From: Bacteroidia bacterium | GTDB taxonomy: Bacteria > Bacteroidota > Bacteroidia > Bacteroidales > GWA2-32-17 | Assembly: GCA_016218155.1 (NCBI GenBank) | Contig: JACREQ010000108.1 | Coordinates: 1-64,000 of the forward strand | Direction: 5' to 3' | Length of the DNA: 64,000 nt | In this document: positions 26,790 through 36,080 of the stretch, in pieces | Layout of the letters: each line of letters starts with the position of its first letter | How positions within the stretch are numbered: the first letter of the stretch is position 1 | The notes under the pieces: generated by a model | What the model was told of the DNA's origin: nothing | Database searches by the model: none | What the model saw: only the letters and a program-made list of their open reading frames with translations | Made by a program: the position numbers and the translations under genes

Positions 26790-27698
26790 ATGCGAAAGTA
26801 TTTAATTTTAAGTTTAATCCTGTTCTCAGGAATAGTTAATGCACAAGAACTTAACTGTCGTATTTCGGTTTCTTCACAACAAATTCAGACTTCAAACAAA
26901 AGAATTTTTGAGTCGATGCAAAAAGACCTTTACGAATTTTTGAATAATCGTAAATGGACTGACAATGTTTTTTCGAATGACGAACGTATTGAATGTAACA
27001 TCCTGATAAACTTAACTGAGCAAATTTCCACTGACGAATATAAAGGAACAATACAGGTTCAATCAAACAGACCGGTTTTTAATTCGAATTATAATTCTGT
27101 AATGTTAAATTTCAAAGACAACGACGTTCAATTCAGATATGTAGAATTTCAACCAATGGATTTTAGCGAAAACACTCATTTATCAAACCTTACATCTCTC
27201 CTTGCCTATTATGCTTATATTATTATTGGTCTGGATTACGATGCATTCTCTGTTGATGGTGGTACAGCTTATTTTCAGAAAGCAGAGAAAATTGTAACAA
27301 ATGCACAAAACGCTACAGAAAAGGGATGGAAATCATTCGAAGGTCAAAGAAACCGCTATTGGTTAATCGAAAATATTCTTAACCCAAAATACGGTCCTGT
27401 AAGAGAATTTTATTACAATTACCATAGAAACGGATTAGATGTAATGGCAGAAAAAGCTGCCGATGGAAGGGCTGTTATTGCTGAGAATCTAAAATTATTA
27501 CAAAAAGTATTTCGCGAAAAACCTAGTCAATTCATGACTTTTCTGCAAGTTGTTCTGGATGCAAAATCAGACGAGTTTGTAAATGTTTTTTCTGACTCAT
27601 ATCCCGAAGAAAGAACCAGAGTTAACAATTTGCTAAAAGAAATTGATCCGACAAATTCAGGAAAATACCAGAAAATACTCACACCTGACGGAAAGTAA
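26790..27698 (+). CDS. DUF4835 family exported protein
   Basis: 302 residues from the ATG at 26790. An in-frame ATG at 26760 lies inside coaBC and would precede the signal peptide (MRKYLILSLILFSGIVNA), so it was not used. The mature protein contains QTSNKRIFESMQKDLYEFLN and a GLDYDAF segment characteristic of this Bacteroidota-specific family, which is periplasmic and of unknown function. Its fixed place between coaBC and recN in the phylum suggests a housekeeping envelope role (inference). Confidence 0.88.
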   Translation: MRKYLILSLILFSGIVNAQELNCRISVSSQQIQTSNKRIFESMQKDLYEFLNNRKWTDNVFSNDERIECNILINLTEQISTDEYKGTIQVQSNRPVFNSNYNSVMLNFKDNDVQFRYVEFQPMDFSENTHLSNLTSLLAYYAYIIIGLDYDAFSVDGGTAYFQKAEKIVTNAQNATEKGWKSFEGQRNRYWLIENILNPKYGPVREFYYNYHRNGLDVMAEKAADGRAVIAENLKLLQKVFREKPSQFMTFLQVVLDAKSDEFVNVFSDSYPEERTRVNNLLKEIDPTNSGKYQKILTPDGK

Positions 27699-27703
27699 AA
27701 TTT

Positions 27704-29359
27704 GTGTTACAAGCTTTACTAATACAGAACTACGCATTAATTGACAACCTTCAGATAGGTTTTAAACCTGGCTTTTCAACAATCACTGGCGAAACCGGTG
27801 CAGGAAAATCAATACTGATGGGAGCCTTGTCGTTAATTCTTGGACAAAGAGCAGATTTAAGTTTACTAAAAAACAAAGAGAAAAAGTGTATTGTTGAAGG
27901 CACATTCTTAATTTCAGATTATAATCTTGAAAGCTTTTTTAAAGAACATGATTTAGATTTTGCAGATACTCTTTTAATACGAAGAGAAATTGCTATTAAC
28001 GGCAATTCACGAGCTTTTGTAAATGACACACCTGTAAATCTTAACATAATAAAAGAGCTTGGCTTAATGCTTGTTGACATTCACAGTCAACATGAGAATT
28101 TGCTTCTTTCAAATGGTAATTTCCAACTATCAATTTTAGATGCATTAGCCGGCAACAAGGAATCATTAGAGACTTACAAAAAGCATTTCGAGACCTTTGT
28201 TAACTCACAAAAAAAACTAAAAGATTTACAGGAAAAATCAAATAAAAATTCAGCTGATAATGATTATTTCCAGTTTCAGTTAAAACAGTTAGAAGAAGCA
28301 AATCTGCATGATGATGAAGTAAATGAACTTGAAAAAGAAAAAGATTTATTAAGCCATTTTGAAGAAATACTTGAAAATTTTGAAACTGCAACAAGGCTAT
28401 TATCAGAAGACGAAACTCCAATCCTTTCAAGACTTAAAGAGTTAAGAAACACTTTAGAAAATCTTTCAAAAAACTATCCAGATGCTATTGAATGGAAAAA
28501 CAGAATAGATAATAACATTATAGATTTAAAAGACATTGCTTCAGAAATCGGAAATACTTCATCGAAAATAGATGCCAATCCAAACAGACTATCAATAATT
28601 TTAGAGAGACTTGATGAGATTTATAGCCTACAACAAAAACACAGAGTTAACACTATAGCAGAACTGATAAGCATAAGAGAAGATTTCAGGAATAAAATAC
28701 AATTTACCGAACAACTTGACGAAGAATTAAAACAACTTGAAGAAAGTATAAAAAAACAATATTCACAACTCGACAAACTTTCAAAACAACTTTCAGAAAA
28801 ACGCAAGAAATCAATTAAAGATTTAGAAAAGAAAGTTATTCCTATGCTTAAGGTATTAGGAATTCTTAACGCTGATTTTAAAGTTGAATTATCTGCCAAT
28901 ACAGAATTTTCTTCAACCGGAAAGGATATTGTAAAGTTTATGTTTTCTGCAAACAAGAAAGTTGAATTGATGGAAATTTCTAAAGTTGCATCGGGAGGTG
29001 AACTTTCGCGCTTAATGTTAACAATAAAATCACTGGTTGCAGATTCTAACGAAATTCCTTCTATTATTTTTGATGAAATTGACGCAGGGGTTAGTGGTGA
29101 AATAGCATTTTACATGAGCGAAATTATGCAGAATATGGCAAAAAAGCTTCAGGTAATTTCTATTACTCATTTACCTCAGATTGCTTCGCGTGGCACAAAT
29201 CATTATCTTGTTTACAAAGATCATTCAGGTAAATCTTCAGAAACACATATCCGACTTTTGAATAAAAATGAAAGAATAGCTGAAATTGCCAAAATGCTTA
29301 GTGGAAAAGAAGTTTCTGAAGCAGCACTGGAAAATGCACGTAACCTTTTGAAAAACTAA
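27704..29359 (+). CDS. recN: DNA repair protein RecN
   Basis: 551 residues, an SMC-like ATPase in double-strand-break repair. The Walker A GETGAGKS is near residue 32. A long coiled coil spans about 150-420 (for example KNSADNDYFQFQLKQLEEA). The ABC signature is SKVASGGELSRLML near 425. Walker B is SIIFDEIDAGVSGE, and ITHLPQIAS is the H-loop. The start is a GTG at 27704, five bases after the previous stop. All motifs are intact. Confidence 0.97.
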   Translation: MLQALLIQNYALIDNLQIGFKPGFSTITGETGAGKSILMGALSLILGQRADLSLLKNKEKKCIVEGTFLISDYNLESFFKEHDLDFADTLLIRREIAINGNSRAFVNDTPVNLNIIKELGLMLVDIHSQHENLLLSNGNFQLSILDALAGNKESLETYKKHFETFVNSQKKLKDLQEKSNKNSADNDYFQFQLKQLEEANLHDDEVNELEKEKDLLSHFEEILENFETATRLLSEDETPILSRLKELRNTLENLSKNYPDAIEWKNRIDNNIIDLKDIASEIGNTSSKIDANPNRLSIILERLDEIYSLQQKHRVNTIAELISIREDFRNKIQFTEQLDEELKQLEESIKKQYSQLDKLSKQLSEKRKKSIKDLEKKVIPMLKVLGILNADFKVELSANTEFSSTGKDIVKFMFSANKKVELMEISKVASGGELSRLMLTIKSLVADSNEIPSIIFDEIDAGVSGEIAFYMSEIMQNMAKKLQVISITHLPQIASRGTNHYLVYKDHSGKSSETHIRLLNKNERIAEIAKMLSGKEVSEAALENARNLLKN

Positions 29360-29363
29360 TTAG

Positions 29364-29906
29364 ATGTTTAATTATAACAATATATTAAAAACAATTGTAA
29401 TTGCAACATTACTAATCTTTAGTTCCGATTTATTTTCACAAAATAAAGGAATTGGGTTATGTGCAATTTACAATTTCCAAACAGAGAGCATCGGTATCGG
29501 CTTAAGAGGCGAAGTTCCGGTAAAAAAATTAATAATTGTACCACAAATTGCATATTACCCGGCTTTTAACAAAATAACAGAATTTTATGCAGGTGTTAGC
29601 TGGCATCTTGATATTGCTAGTTATGGAAATTTAACAATGTACACTGTTCTTAACGGAGCTTTTAACGGATGGATAAATTACGAAAGCTCAACTATGAGTA
29701 AAGCCAGATTTGCAAACTGGGCAGCTGAAGGCGGAATTGGGTTTAAGAAAGGTAAATGCTGGAAACCATTTATGGAATTAAGGTATAATGTTAAATGGAA
29801 AGAAGCAAACCTGAGATTAGGAATTATGTATTATTTTAATTGCAATACAAAAAACGGACGTTCAAAAAAGAAGAAAGCAGTATCATGCCCTGCATATAAC
29901 CAATAA
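29364..29906 (+). CDS. Small predicted outer-membrane beta-barrel protein
   Basis: 180 residues. The signal peptide ends around SSDLFS. The mature chain alternates hydrophobic and polar residues in strands (GIGLCAIYNFQTESIGIGLR, KKLIIVPQIAYYPAF, ITEFYAGVSWHLDIA, NLRLGIMYYF), typical of an 8-strand barrel of the OmpW/OmpA size. It ends with a basic tail, KNGRSKKKKA, that could face the periplasm. No enzymatic motif is present. It lies 4 nt after recN and 12 nt before a lipoprotein gene. Confidence 0.7.
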   Translation: MFNYNNILKTIVIATLLIFSSDLFSQNKGIGLCAIYNFQTESIGIGLRGEVPVKKLIIVPQIAYYPAFNKITEFYAGVSWHLDIASYGNLTMYTVLNGAFNGWINYESSTMSKARFANWAAEGGIGFKKGKCWKPFMELRYNVKWKEANLRLGIMYYFNCNTKNGRSKKKKAVSCPAYNQ

Positions 29907-29918
29907 ATAACTAACAAA

Positions 29919-30830
29919 ATGAAATCAAAAAGCAAATTTTTAAGTTTAATGCTGATAGCATTATGTTTTATTAGTACTTTTATCAGTAGCTGTTCTAAAG
30001 AGCGCATTGAATCTAAGGAAGAAGAAGATCAGCTTAATGATTACCAGTCGATGAATAATTATTACGACAGTAAAAAACAACAGGAACAAGAATTTACAAT
30101 CGATTCAACTGGCACCGGACCAATAGTTGGTAATCAGGGAACAAAAATATATGCGGCTAAAGATTTATTGATGTATCCAAACGGCGATAGTGTTCATTGG
30201 CCTTATACAGTTAAGCTTATTGAGCTATACACTCCAAAGGATATGTTATATTATCAGATGCCTACTGTTGCAGGTGGTAGTTTACTAACAACAGGTGGTG
30301 AAGTAAGAATAAGAGCATTCAAAAACGGACAGGAATTGGTATTACGTCCAACTAAAACATGGACTATTGAAATGCCAAACACCAGTCCATTAGCTAATAT
30401 GAAGATTTATTACGGAGTTCAAAGTTCATCTTTTATAGACTGGTCGCCTAACCCTGCTGGAAACTACAATACAACTTCTTATGGTTATACCGGGCAGATT
30501 GCAACTCTTGGCTGGACTGCCTGCGGAAAACCTGCTGCAGTTTCGACTACAACAACAAATTATAGTTTTACTTCAACAACTGATAATTTGCAAAATGTTA
30601 GCACATTTATTTATTTCCCAAATGCAAAAAGTTTAATGCAGGTTTATAATCAGACTTCGGGTGCAATTCCTGTTGGCGAAAATGCTAAAATTATATTAAT
30701 GGGAATGAATAGTAATAACGAGATATTCCACTATTATAGCGAAACTACTATAAGCACATCAAATCAGGTTAGTGTGACTTTAACTCAGATTTCTGATGCC
30801 AATTTAACTGCAATATTGAACGCATTGTAA
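29919..30830 (+). CDS. Lipoprotein of unknown function
   Basis: 303 residues with a lipobox FISSCSK, so Cys at about residue 25. The first 60 mature residues are acidic and probably disordered (KERIESKEEEDQLNDY). From about residue 65 to the end the chain is beta-rich (LLMYPNGDSVHWPYTVKLIE, EVRIRAFKNGQELVLRPTKT). No catalytic motif is seen. It is the last gene of the bamD operon, and a GNRA hairpin lies 10 nt past its stop at 30840. Confidence 0.7.
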   Translation: MKSKSKFLSLMLIALCFISTFISSCSKERIESKEEEDQLNDYQSMNNYYDSKKQQEQEFTIDSTGTGPIVGNQGTKIYAAKDLLMYPNGDSVHWPYTVKLIELYTPKDMLYYQMPTVAGGSLLTTGGEVRIRAFKNGQELVLRPTKTWTIEMPNTSPLANMKIYYGVQSSSFIDWSPNPAGNYNTTSYGYTGQIATLGWTACGKPAAVSTTTTNYSFTSTTDNLQNVSTFIYFPNAKSLMQVYNQTSGAIPVGENAKIILMGMNSNNEIFHYYSETTISTSNQVSVTLTQISDANLTAILNAL

Positions 30831-30839
30831 TTTTATACA

Positions 30840-30859
30840 GTCAGGTCGAAAGACCTGAC
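30840..30859 (+). repeat. GNRA-capped hairpin, downstream of operon
   Basis: GTCAGGTC (30840-30847), a GAAA loop and GACCTGAC form a perfect 8-bp stem. The same hairpin with similar flanks is found in opposite orientation at 16159-16176. No U-run follows, so a REP-like or 3'-end-stabilising element is more likely than a terminator. Confidence 0.7.
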
Positions 30860-31365
30860 GGCGATGCTATCCTAAATGCTAATTCGAGCCTGCCTGACAG
30901 TAGGCAGGTGTAATCGAGAACTACAGAAACTACATAACCCGCACTTCTCGATACGCTGCGCTACTCGAAGAAGCAAATGGGTTTTTCTATACACAACTAT
31001 TAAATGCTAGTCTACCGCAGCGGAGAGTTTATCGAGAACTACAAAACCCGCACTTCTCGATACGTTTCACTACTCGAAGAAGCAATTGGGTTTATTTTAC
31101 AAAATTGAAATGCTTGTCCACCGCGGCGGAGAGTTTATCGAGAACTACAAAACCCGCACTTCTCGATACGCTGCACTACTCGAAGAAGCACTCTCCTAAA
31201 TGCTAGTTCGAGTGTAATCGAGAACTACAAAAACTACAAAACCCGTACTTCTCGATACACTTCGTTACTCGAAGTAGCATAAGTATAATTATATTTTAAT
31301 CTAAATATGACAATATGTTTAAGAATTTATTATTTTTATATCATACAAAATGAGCAATAAATAAA
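30860..31365. other. Intergenic region with repeats, no gene
   Basis: The region between the lipoprotein and epimerase genes holds an inverted pair CCTGCCT/AGGCAGG near 30888-30907 and the four-copy repeat described separately at 30913-31279. About 85 AT-rich bases precede the epimerase start. I see no coding potential. Confidence 0.6.
30913..31279. repeat. Four-copy interspersed repeat (ATCGAGAAC...CTCGAAG)
   Basis: Copies begin at 30913, 31031, 31137 and 31217. Each reads ATCGAGAACTAC, then ACCCGCACTTCTCGATAC, then TACTCGAAGAAGCA with small changes. Within each copy ATCGAGAA and TTCTCGAT pair perfectly around a short loop. Copies 1-3 are joined by a GC-richer linker containing GCGGAGAGTTT. 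This is a degraded tandem cluster of hairpin units. Confidence 0.85.
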
Positions 31366-32331
31366 ATGAATAATAAAATAAATGTACTCATAACCGGTGC
31401 TGCTGGTAATCTTGGCGGAATACTTGCAAAACATTTAAAACCCAACCCTCTTGTTAATCTTCATTTAATGATTCATAAAAAAGATGTTGCTCCAGAATTA
31501 AAAAATGAGGACATTAAAATTATTAAAGCTGACCTTTCAAAAAAGGAATCTCTGAATAATGTTTTTAACAATATTGATGTTATAGTACATTTTGCAGGTA
31601 TTTTGTTTAAACCAAATCCCGATAAGTTCTTACCCATTACAAACACCGAGTACTTTAAAAACTTAGTTGATGCTGCAGTAGAACAAAATGTAAAACGTAT
31701 TATACTTTGCAGTTTTCCGCATGTTGAAGGTGAATCTTTCCCCGACAAACCTGCTACTGGAAAACTAGATGCAAAGCCGAGTTCAGCGCATGCACGTACA
31801 CGACTCGAAGAAGAAAAATACATGTTCAGCAAAGCTGAAAACAATACCTTTGAAGCTGTATCATTACGATTGGGAATGGTTTACGGAAAAGGAATACTAA
31901 TGATGGATGTTGCAAAAATACTGGCAAAATACTGGGTACTTGGAATATGGAGAAAGCCTACATGGGTACATTTTATTTCAACTCAGGATTTTCTTACTGC
32001 ATTTGAAAATGCAATTATAAAACAAAATATAAAAGGCATTTACCATTTAGGTGATGATGGCGTGCAAACATTACAGGATTATTTTGAAGTTGCCTGTCCG
32101 TATTGGGGGCATAAAAAACCCTGGCACAATATGCCAGTATGGCTTATAATGCTTTTTGCCAATTGTTGCGAAAAGTATTCTTATATTTTCGGAACCCGCT
32201 CTCTCCTAACCCGCGACTTTATAAAAATTGGCATGGTATCATATTATGGCGACACTAAACGAATGAAAGAAGATATATTACCAAGCCTTAAATACAAGAC
32301 TTTTAAAGATGGTTTAGAAACATTTAAGTAA
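31366..32331 (+). CDS. NAD(P)-dependent sugar epimerase/reductase-like protein
   Basis: 321 residues, extended SDR. The nucleotide-binding motif is ITGAAGNLGGILAKHL at the N-terminus. AGILFKPNPDKF, CSFPHVEG and RLGMVYGKG follow in the usual places. The active-site YxxxK is not obvious: the matching region reads SSAHARTRLEEEKYM, so it may bind NAD without being a typical epimerase. A C-terminal extension carries two hydrophobic segments (KPWHNMPVWLIMLFANCC). Monocistronic. Related proteins act on sugars or steroids; substrate unknown. Confidence 0.75.
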   Translation: MNNKINVLITGAAGNLGGILAKHLKPNPLVNLHLMIHKKDVAPELKNEDIKIIKADLSKKESLNNVFNNIDVIVHFAGILFKPNPDKFLPITNTEYFKNLVDAAVEQNVKRIILCSFPHVEGESFPDKPATGKLDAKPSSAHARTRLEEEKYMFSKAENNTFEAVSLRLGMVYGKGILMMDVAKILAKYWVLGIWRKPTWVHFISTQDFLTAFENAIIKQNIKGIYHLGDDGVQTLQDYFEVACPYWGHKKPWHNMPVWLIMLFANCCEKYSYIFGTRSLLTRDFIKIGMVSYYGDTKRMKEDILPSLKYKTFKDGLETFK

Positions 32332-32355
32332 AATATTTGAACTTTGTTATTTAGT

Positions 32356-32424
32356 CTCTAACACGGCGTATTGCCCATCCTGAAGCTTCGGAACAGCTTG
32401 CTAAATTTTAATCGTGTGTTATGG
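32356..32424 (-). repeat. attC-like element, short form (element D)
   Basis: On the minus strand it reads CCATAACAC ... CGTGTTAGAG, ends that pair as TAACACG/CGTGTGTTA. Its half AACAGCTTGCTAAATTTTAA (32391-32410) plus CGTGTGTTA is nearly identical to the corresponding half of the element at 35026-35171. At about 70 bp it may be a deletion derivative. It lies just after the stop of the gene at 32435-34819. Confidence 0.5.
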
Positions 32425-32434
32425 GCTAGTTTTA

Positions 32435-34819
32435 TTATTGTCTAATTATTTTTTTTACATAAATATTACTTGAGTCAATTACTTTCAATATATAAACTCC
32501 TTTAGTCTGATTTGCCAAATTAACTGTAGTGATATTTGTAAGATCAGTAATCACTTTTTTAAATAATTGCTTACCATCTACATCTGAAATCAGAATAGTA
32601 TAGTTTTCGTCACTTTTAATTTCATTGAATTTAATATTAAATACCCCATTACTTGGGTTCGGGAAAATAGTAATGTTATTATTTGTTTTATTTGTTTTAA
32701 TTCCTAAAGTACTAACAACACGATTAACCGTTGAGTTTGTTGCAATAGCTGGATTAAAATCAAAATATATTTGTGCTTTATTTCTAATTATAATGCCTTC
32801 GCTATTTGATTCATTTTGTTTAATTGTATAAGATAAAAAGCCCTGACTTTGTATTGGATTAGTTGTACTATCTGGTAGATTAATGTTACGGAATTTCCAA
32901 GTAGCTATATTTTGCCCACTTAAATTAAACTCATAAGGATGACTTGCTGCATTTGGAAATATCGTAGAAATATCAAGATAATCCGAAATAGTATCTTGTA
33001 TAATTACGGTTTTTGCCGTATCATTTCCAGTATTTTGAAAATGAATTGTATATTTAAGAACTGAGTCATTTAGTAGAATATCTCCTAAGCTTCCGTAACC
33101 TATAGGAAATACTTCTTTGAAATTTGGGTCAAATGAACCAGAAACTATACTTACAACAGAATCAACATTATTTATAGGTGTTTCATCTCCAACAATTGGA
33201 TTAATAGAAGTATATAAAACTAACTGGCTATTAATTAAACTTGGTAATGCAGGAACCTGAAAGGAGATATGAATAGTATGTTGCTCGTCATATTGAAGAT
33301 TTGTAAAGTTCCATGAAAGAACATTACTAGTTTGGCTATTTAATAACGGAATGCTTGAAACAAATGTTAAAACTGGGTCATATGTTAGCTCAATATTTCC
33401 ATTCATTGGAAATGTTCCAACATTTTTATATTGGATTGCTACATTATATATAAATCCCGGATGAGGTGTATTTGCTGCAATATTAATCTGTAAATCCTGA
33501 ACAATCTGATTAGGATTCCATCCGAAATTATAATTTCCAGCACTACCCGAAAGTACATTAATATCATAACTGTTTGTAATATTGTTAGGACAATTTATGT
33601 CCCAATAAAGTTGTGGCACACATTTCACATTATATGTTCCCGGAGGAATAAGAGTTGAATAATTTCCGTTAGAATCAGCATATGAATAATATGGTCCAGG
33701 AGTTATTTCGATAATCCGATTAGTAAGGAGCGTATCATTGCTATCAAAAATACAATTTGAATTCTCATCATTATAAATGGAACCAGTAATCAATGAACAA
33801 TCATTCATTGTACATAATTTCTTTAAGGTTACTGGATTGCCATTTAATGCACAACTAATATATAAATCGCCATTAAATGTGGTGAAATTTGAATATGAAG
33901 TAAAGTTATATGTTACAGCATTAGTTCCATTCCAAATTGCTGCCTGGTTACAGATAATTTGCATACAAGATCCTTGCATATATAATTTTCCATTATACCC
34001 CAATACACGTGACGCGAAATCAAAACTGGAAAATCCGGGTGCCGACCAATTATTACCATCCCATTTAATGAAACCATATGAGTTTATAGAACCACCTCCG
34101 GCAAATTGACCTCCAACATATAAATAACTGCCATATGCATGAAGCGACCAAATATTATCACCTCCATAAAAGTCTGGTATCATACCGCCTCCTACAACAA
34201 CCCAACTAAAACCAGTCCATTTTCTAAACTCTGAATATCCACCAATATATAACTCGTTATTAAAAACTTCAATTGCCATTATTGTACCAATTGGTGTAAT
34301 AATATTACCAATGCCAAGCCAGTTAATTCCATCCCATTTTGCAGCATAATAAGCATTGCCATTTATTTTAAAATAGCCAACAGCATAAATTTCATTATTA
34401 TAAATTGTTATATCTCTGGCAATAGCATCAAAGCCATTTCCTAAAGGCACCCAATTTCCAGAGGTGTCCATTTGAGCAATTCTGTTAACAACAATTCCAT
34501 TAATTGTAGTAAAATTTCCAATAACGATTAGTTTGTTATTTAATATTACTCCTTTAGATATGGTACCATTAATTGTCATATTTAATGGTGTAAAACTATT
34601 TCCATCCCAACTTGCTAAATTTTTTGCTGGTAAATTTCCAATACTATCAAAATTTCCGAATAAATATAATCTATTGTTAAATTCTTTTATAAATGTCACA
34701 GAACTATCAATTACACCACTTATAGAATACCAAGATTGTGATTTTCCAATTGAAATATTTGTTAAAATGATAAATAATATAAAATAAAATTTTAAGCAAA
34801 TCTTTTTTAATGTTTTCAT
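32435..34819 (-). CDS. Large secreted surface protein: propeller, SdrB-like, T9SS
   Basis: 794 residues with signal peptide ending about residue 27. Residues 30-340 form kelch/propeller-like repeats (NLASWDGNSFTPLN, AAKWDGINWLGIG, GFIKWDGNNWSAPG). SdrB/CarboxypepD-like sequence follows (GSIYNDENSNCIFDSND). The conserved beta block is next (FDPNFKEVFPIG, YTIHFQNTGNDTAKTV, KAQIYFDFNPAIATNSTV), then a T9SS type A sorting domain (IFPNPSNGVFNI). Domain content parallels the protein at 13716-15440. Exported by T9SS; likely surface attached. It lies between two attC-like elements and could in principle be carried by a cassette. Confidence 0.85.
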   Translation of the reverse strand: MKTLKKICLKFYFILFIILTNISIGKSQSWYSISGVIDSSVTFIKEFNNRLYLFGNFDSIGNLPAKNLASWDGNSFTPLNMTINGTISKGVILNNKLIVIGNFTTINGIVVNRIAQMDTSGNWVPLGNGFDAIARDITIYNNEIYAVGYFKINGNAYYAAKWDGINWLGIGNIITPIGTIMAIEVFNNELYIGGYSEFRKWTGFSWVVVGGGMIPDFYGGDNIWSLHAYGSYLYVGGQFAGGGSINSYGFIKWDGNNWSAPGFSSFDFASRVLGYNGKLYMQGSCMQIICNQAAIWNGTNAVTYNFTSYSNFTTFNGDLYISCALNGNPVTLKKLCTMNDCSLITGSIYNDENSNCIFDSNDTLLTNRIIEITPGPYYSYADSNGNYSTLIPPGTYNVKCVPQLYWDINCPNNITNSYDINVLSGSAGNYNFGWNPNQIVQDLQINIAANTPHPGFIYNVAIQYKNVGTFPMNGNIELTYDPVLTFVSSIPLLNSQTSNVLSWNFTNLQYDEQHTIHISFQVPALPSLINSQLVLYTSINPIVGDETPINNVDSVVSIVSGSFDPNFKEVFPIGYGSLGDILLNDSVLKYTIHFQNTGNDTAKTVIIQDTISDYLDISTIFPNAASHPYEFNLSGQNIATWKFRNINLPDSTTNPIQSQGFLSYTIKQNESNSEGIIIRNKAQIYFDFNPAIATNSTVNRVVSTLGIKTNKTNNNITIFPNPSNGVFNIKFNEIKSDENYTILISDVDGKQLFKKVITDLTNITTVNLANQTKGVYILKVIDSSNIYVKKIIRQ

Positions 34820-35025
34820 AGTTATATACTTTATTATATTGCTAAGACAATAATGACTTGAATTTAGTTGCCTAATAATTTATAATGGGTTAAAATAATT
34901 GAATTAATGTCCATTTAATTTGGAATTCTCTTTCTACTTTTTAATTTAAATAATAAAATACAATTTACAAATATTATTTAATTTTTCAAAATCATTAACC
35001 AAACTTGGAATATTTGAATAATTGC

Positions 35026-35171
35026 ACCTAACGGTTTGCTGTTGAATTTGGCAAGCTTTTACTTGCAGTTGTGCTTGCCCCTTCGGGGTCAAACTGCTAA
35101 GAATTTTATTTAATATTAAAATTGTCCAAGTTGCTCATAACAGCCTGCTAAATTTTAACCGTGTGTTAGGC
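35026..35171 (-). repeat. attC-like imperfect palindrome (element E)
   Basis: In minus orientation it begins GCCTAAC (core complementary to 35165-35171) and ends GTTAGGT (35026-35032). Nested pairing joins CCTAACGG with its complement and GCTGTT with AACAGC. A short inner hairpin GCCCCTTCGGGGT is capped by TTCG. The core AATTTTATTTAAT is shared with element A. It directly follows the stop of the gene at 35179-35862, the position an attC site has in an integron cassette. Confidence 0.6.
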
Positions 35172-35880
35172 ACTGAAATTATTTTTGTCTGTTGTAGCGT
35201 GAGTCATATTCACTTAATATGTCCATTATTGCTTTATCGGATATTTTCATTTTAACAATTACTGTGTCTGGTGTTACGCTATTTTCAGTTTCACCTTCTA
35301 TTATTTGGTCTAAAATGTCAAAAGTTGAAATAGATATAGAAACAATTTCTTGATTTGAATAGAATTCACAATTGGAATCCATTTCGAAATTAGTAAATCC
35401 ATCTTTTGAATCTGCGAATCTTAAAATCAAAATAGGGGATGTGTTGGGATTTTTGCAATTATAAAAGAAAACTTTCAAGCCACGATTATAAAATACTCCT
35501 GAAGAATCTGTAATTGTTGTCAAAAAGCAATTGAGATTTTGTGATGCAAATTTGATTGGAAAGTTAAAGAATTTTGTTCTTTTTATAAATTTGTCTATAT
35601 ATTGTTTTCTTTTTAAACTATAGTCTTTCCCAACTGTGTCTAGTGGATAAGAAAAAAACATATATTTATCATTGTCCCAACCAGACACATTGTCGAATTG
35701 TGTTGCCAGTAATTGTATTTTTTTATGACTTAACGGTTTTAAATTGTTAAATCCATTGTTGTAAATATTCTTAGCATTTAATTCTAATACAATTTCGTTG
35801 TCACCAGTTGTAAAAGAAACAGTAATTGAAAATATTATTAATATGTAAAAAAGTCTTTTCATTTTATTTTAGTGCCTAAC
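35165..35880 (-). mobile_element. Integron-cassette-like unit carrying one gene
   Basis: In minus orientation the unit starts GTTAGGCACTAAAAT (35880 downward), the start codon follows 18 nt from the core, and the stop codon is followed by ATTTCAGTGCCTAAC. The two ends match as inverted repeats at 15 of 16 positions. The gene fills the unit and carries no promoter of its own that I can see. The attC-like element E follows. This is the layout of an integron gene cassette. No recombinase gene is adjacent; the nearest is at 11688-12842. A truncated core (GCGATGTGTTAGGC) precedes the cassette. Confidence 0.55.
35179..35862 (-). CDS. Cassette-borne exported hypothetical protein
   Basis: 227 residues of unrecognised family. 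A signal peptide (MKRLFYILIIFSITVSFTTG) predicts export to the periplasm or outside. The mature protein has scattered aromatic and Lys residues and two cysteines (in NLNCFLTT and DSNCEFYS, plus FYNCKNPNTS) but no motif I can assign. It lies alone in the cassette-like unit with 18 nt of leader and about 10 nt after the stop. The AT content is like that of the neighbouring genes. Confidence 0.75.
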   Translation of the reverse strand: MKRLFYILIIFSITVSFTTGDNEIVLELNAKNIYNNGFNNLKPLSHKKIQLLATQFDNVSGWDNDKYMFFSYPLDTVGKDYSLKRKQYIDKFIKRTKFFNFPIKFASQNLNCFLTTITDSSGVFYNRGLKVFFYNCKNPNTSPILILRFADSKDGFTNFEMDSNCEFYSNQEIVSISISTFDILDQIIEGETENSVTPDTVIVKMKISDKAIMDILSEYDSRYNRQK

Positions 35881-36080
35881 ACATCGCTAACAGTATCTTT
35901 TATTATTTCTAGTGATTATAAATACTTATAAGAATTACTTTCAAATATAAATAATAACACAATTAAAAATAAATATATAGCAATATTTCAGATATTTTCT
36001 TAGCTCTCACCACATCATGCAAGTGAAAAAAAAACAAATTGTAACTCGCAATTTTACATGAAGTAATATATCTAAACTTA

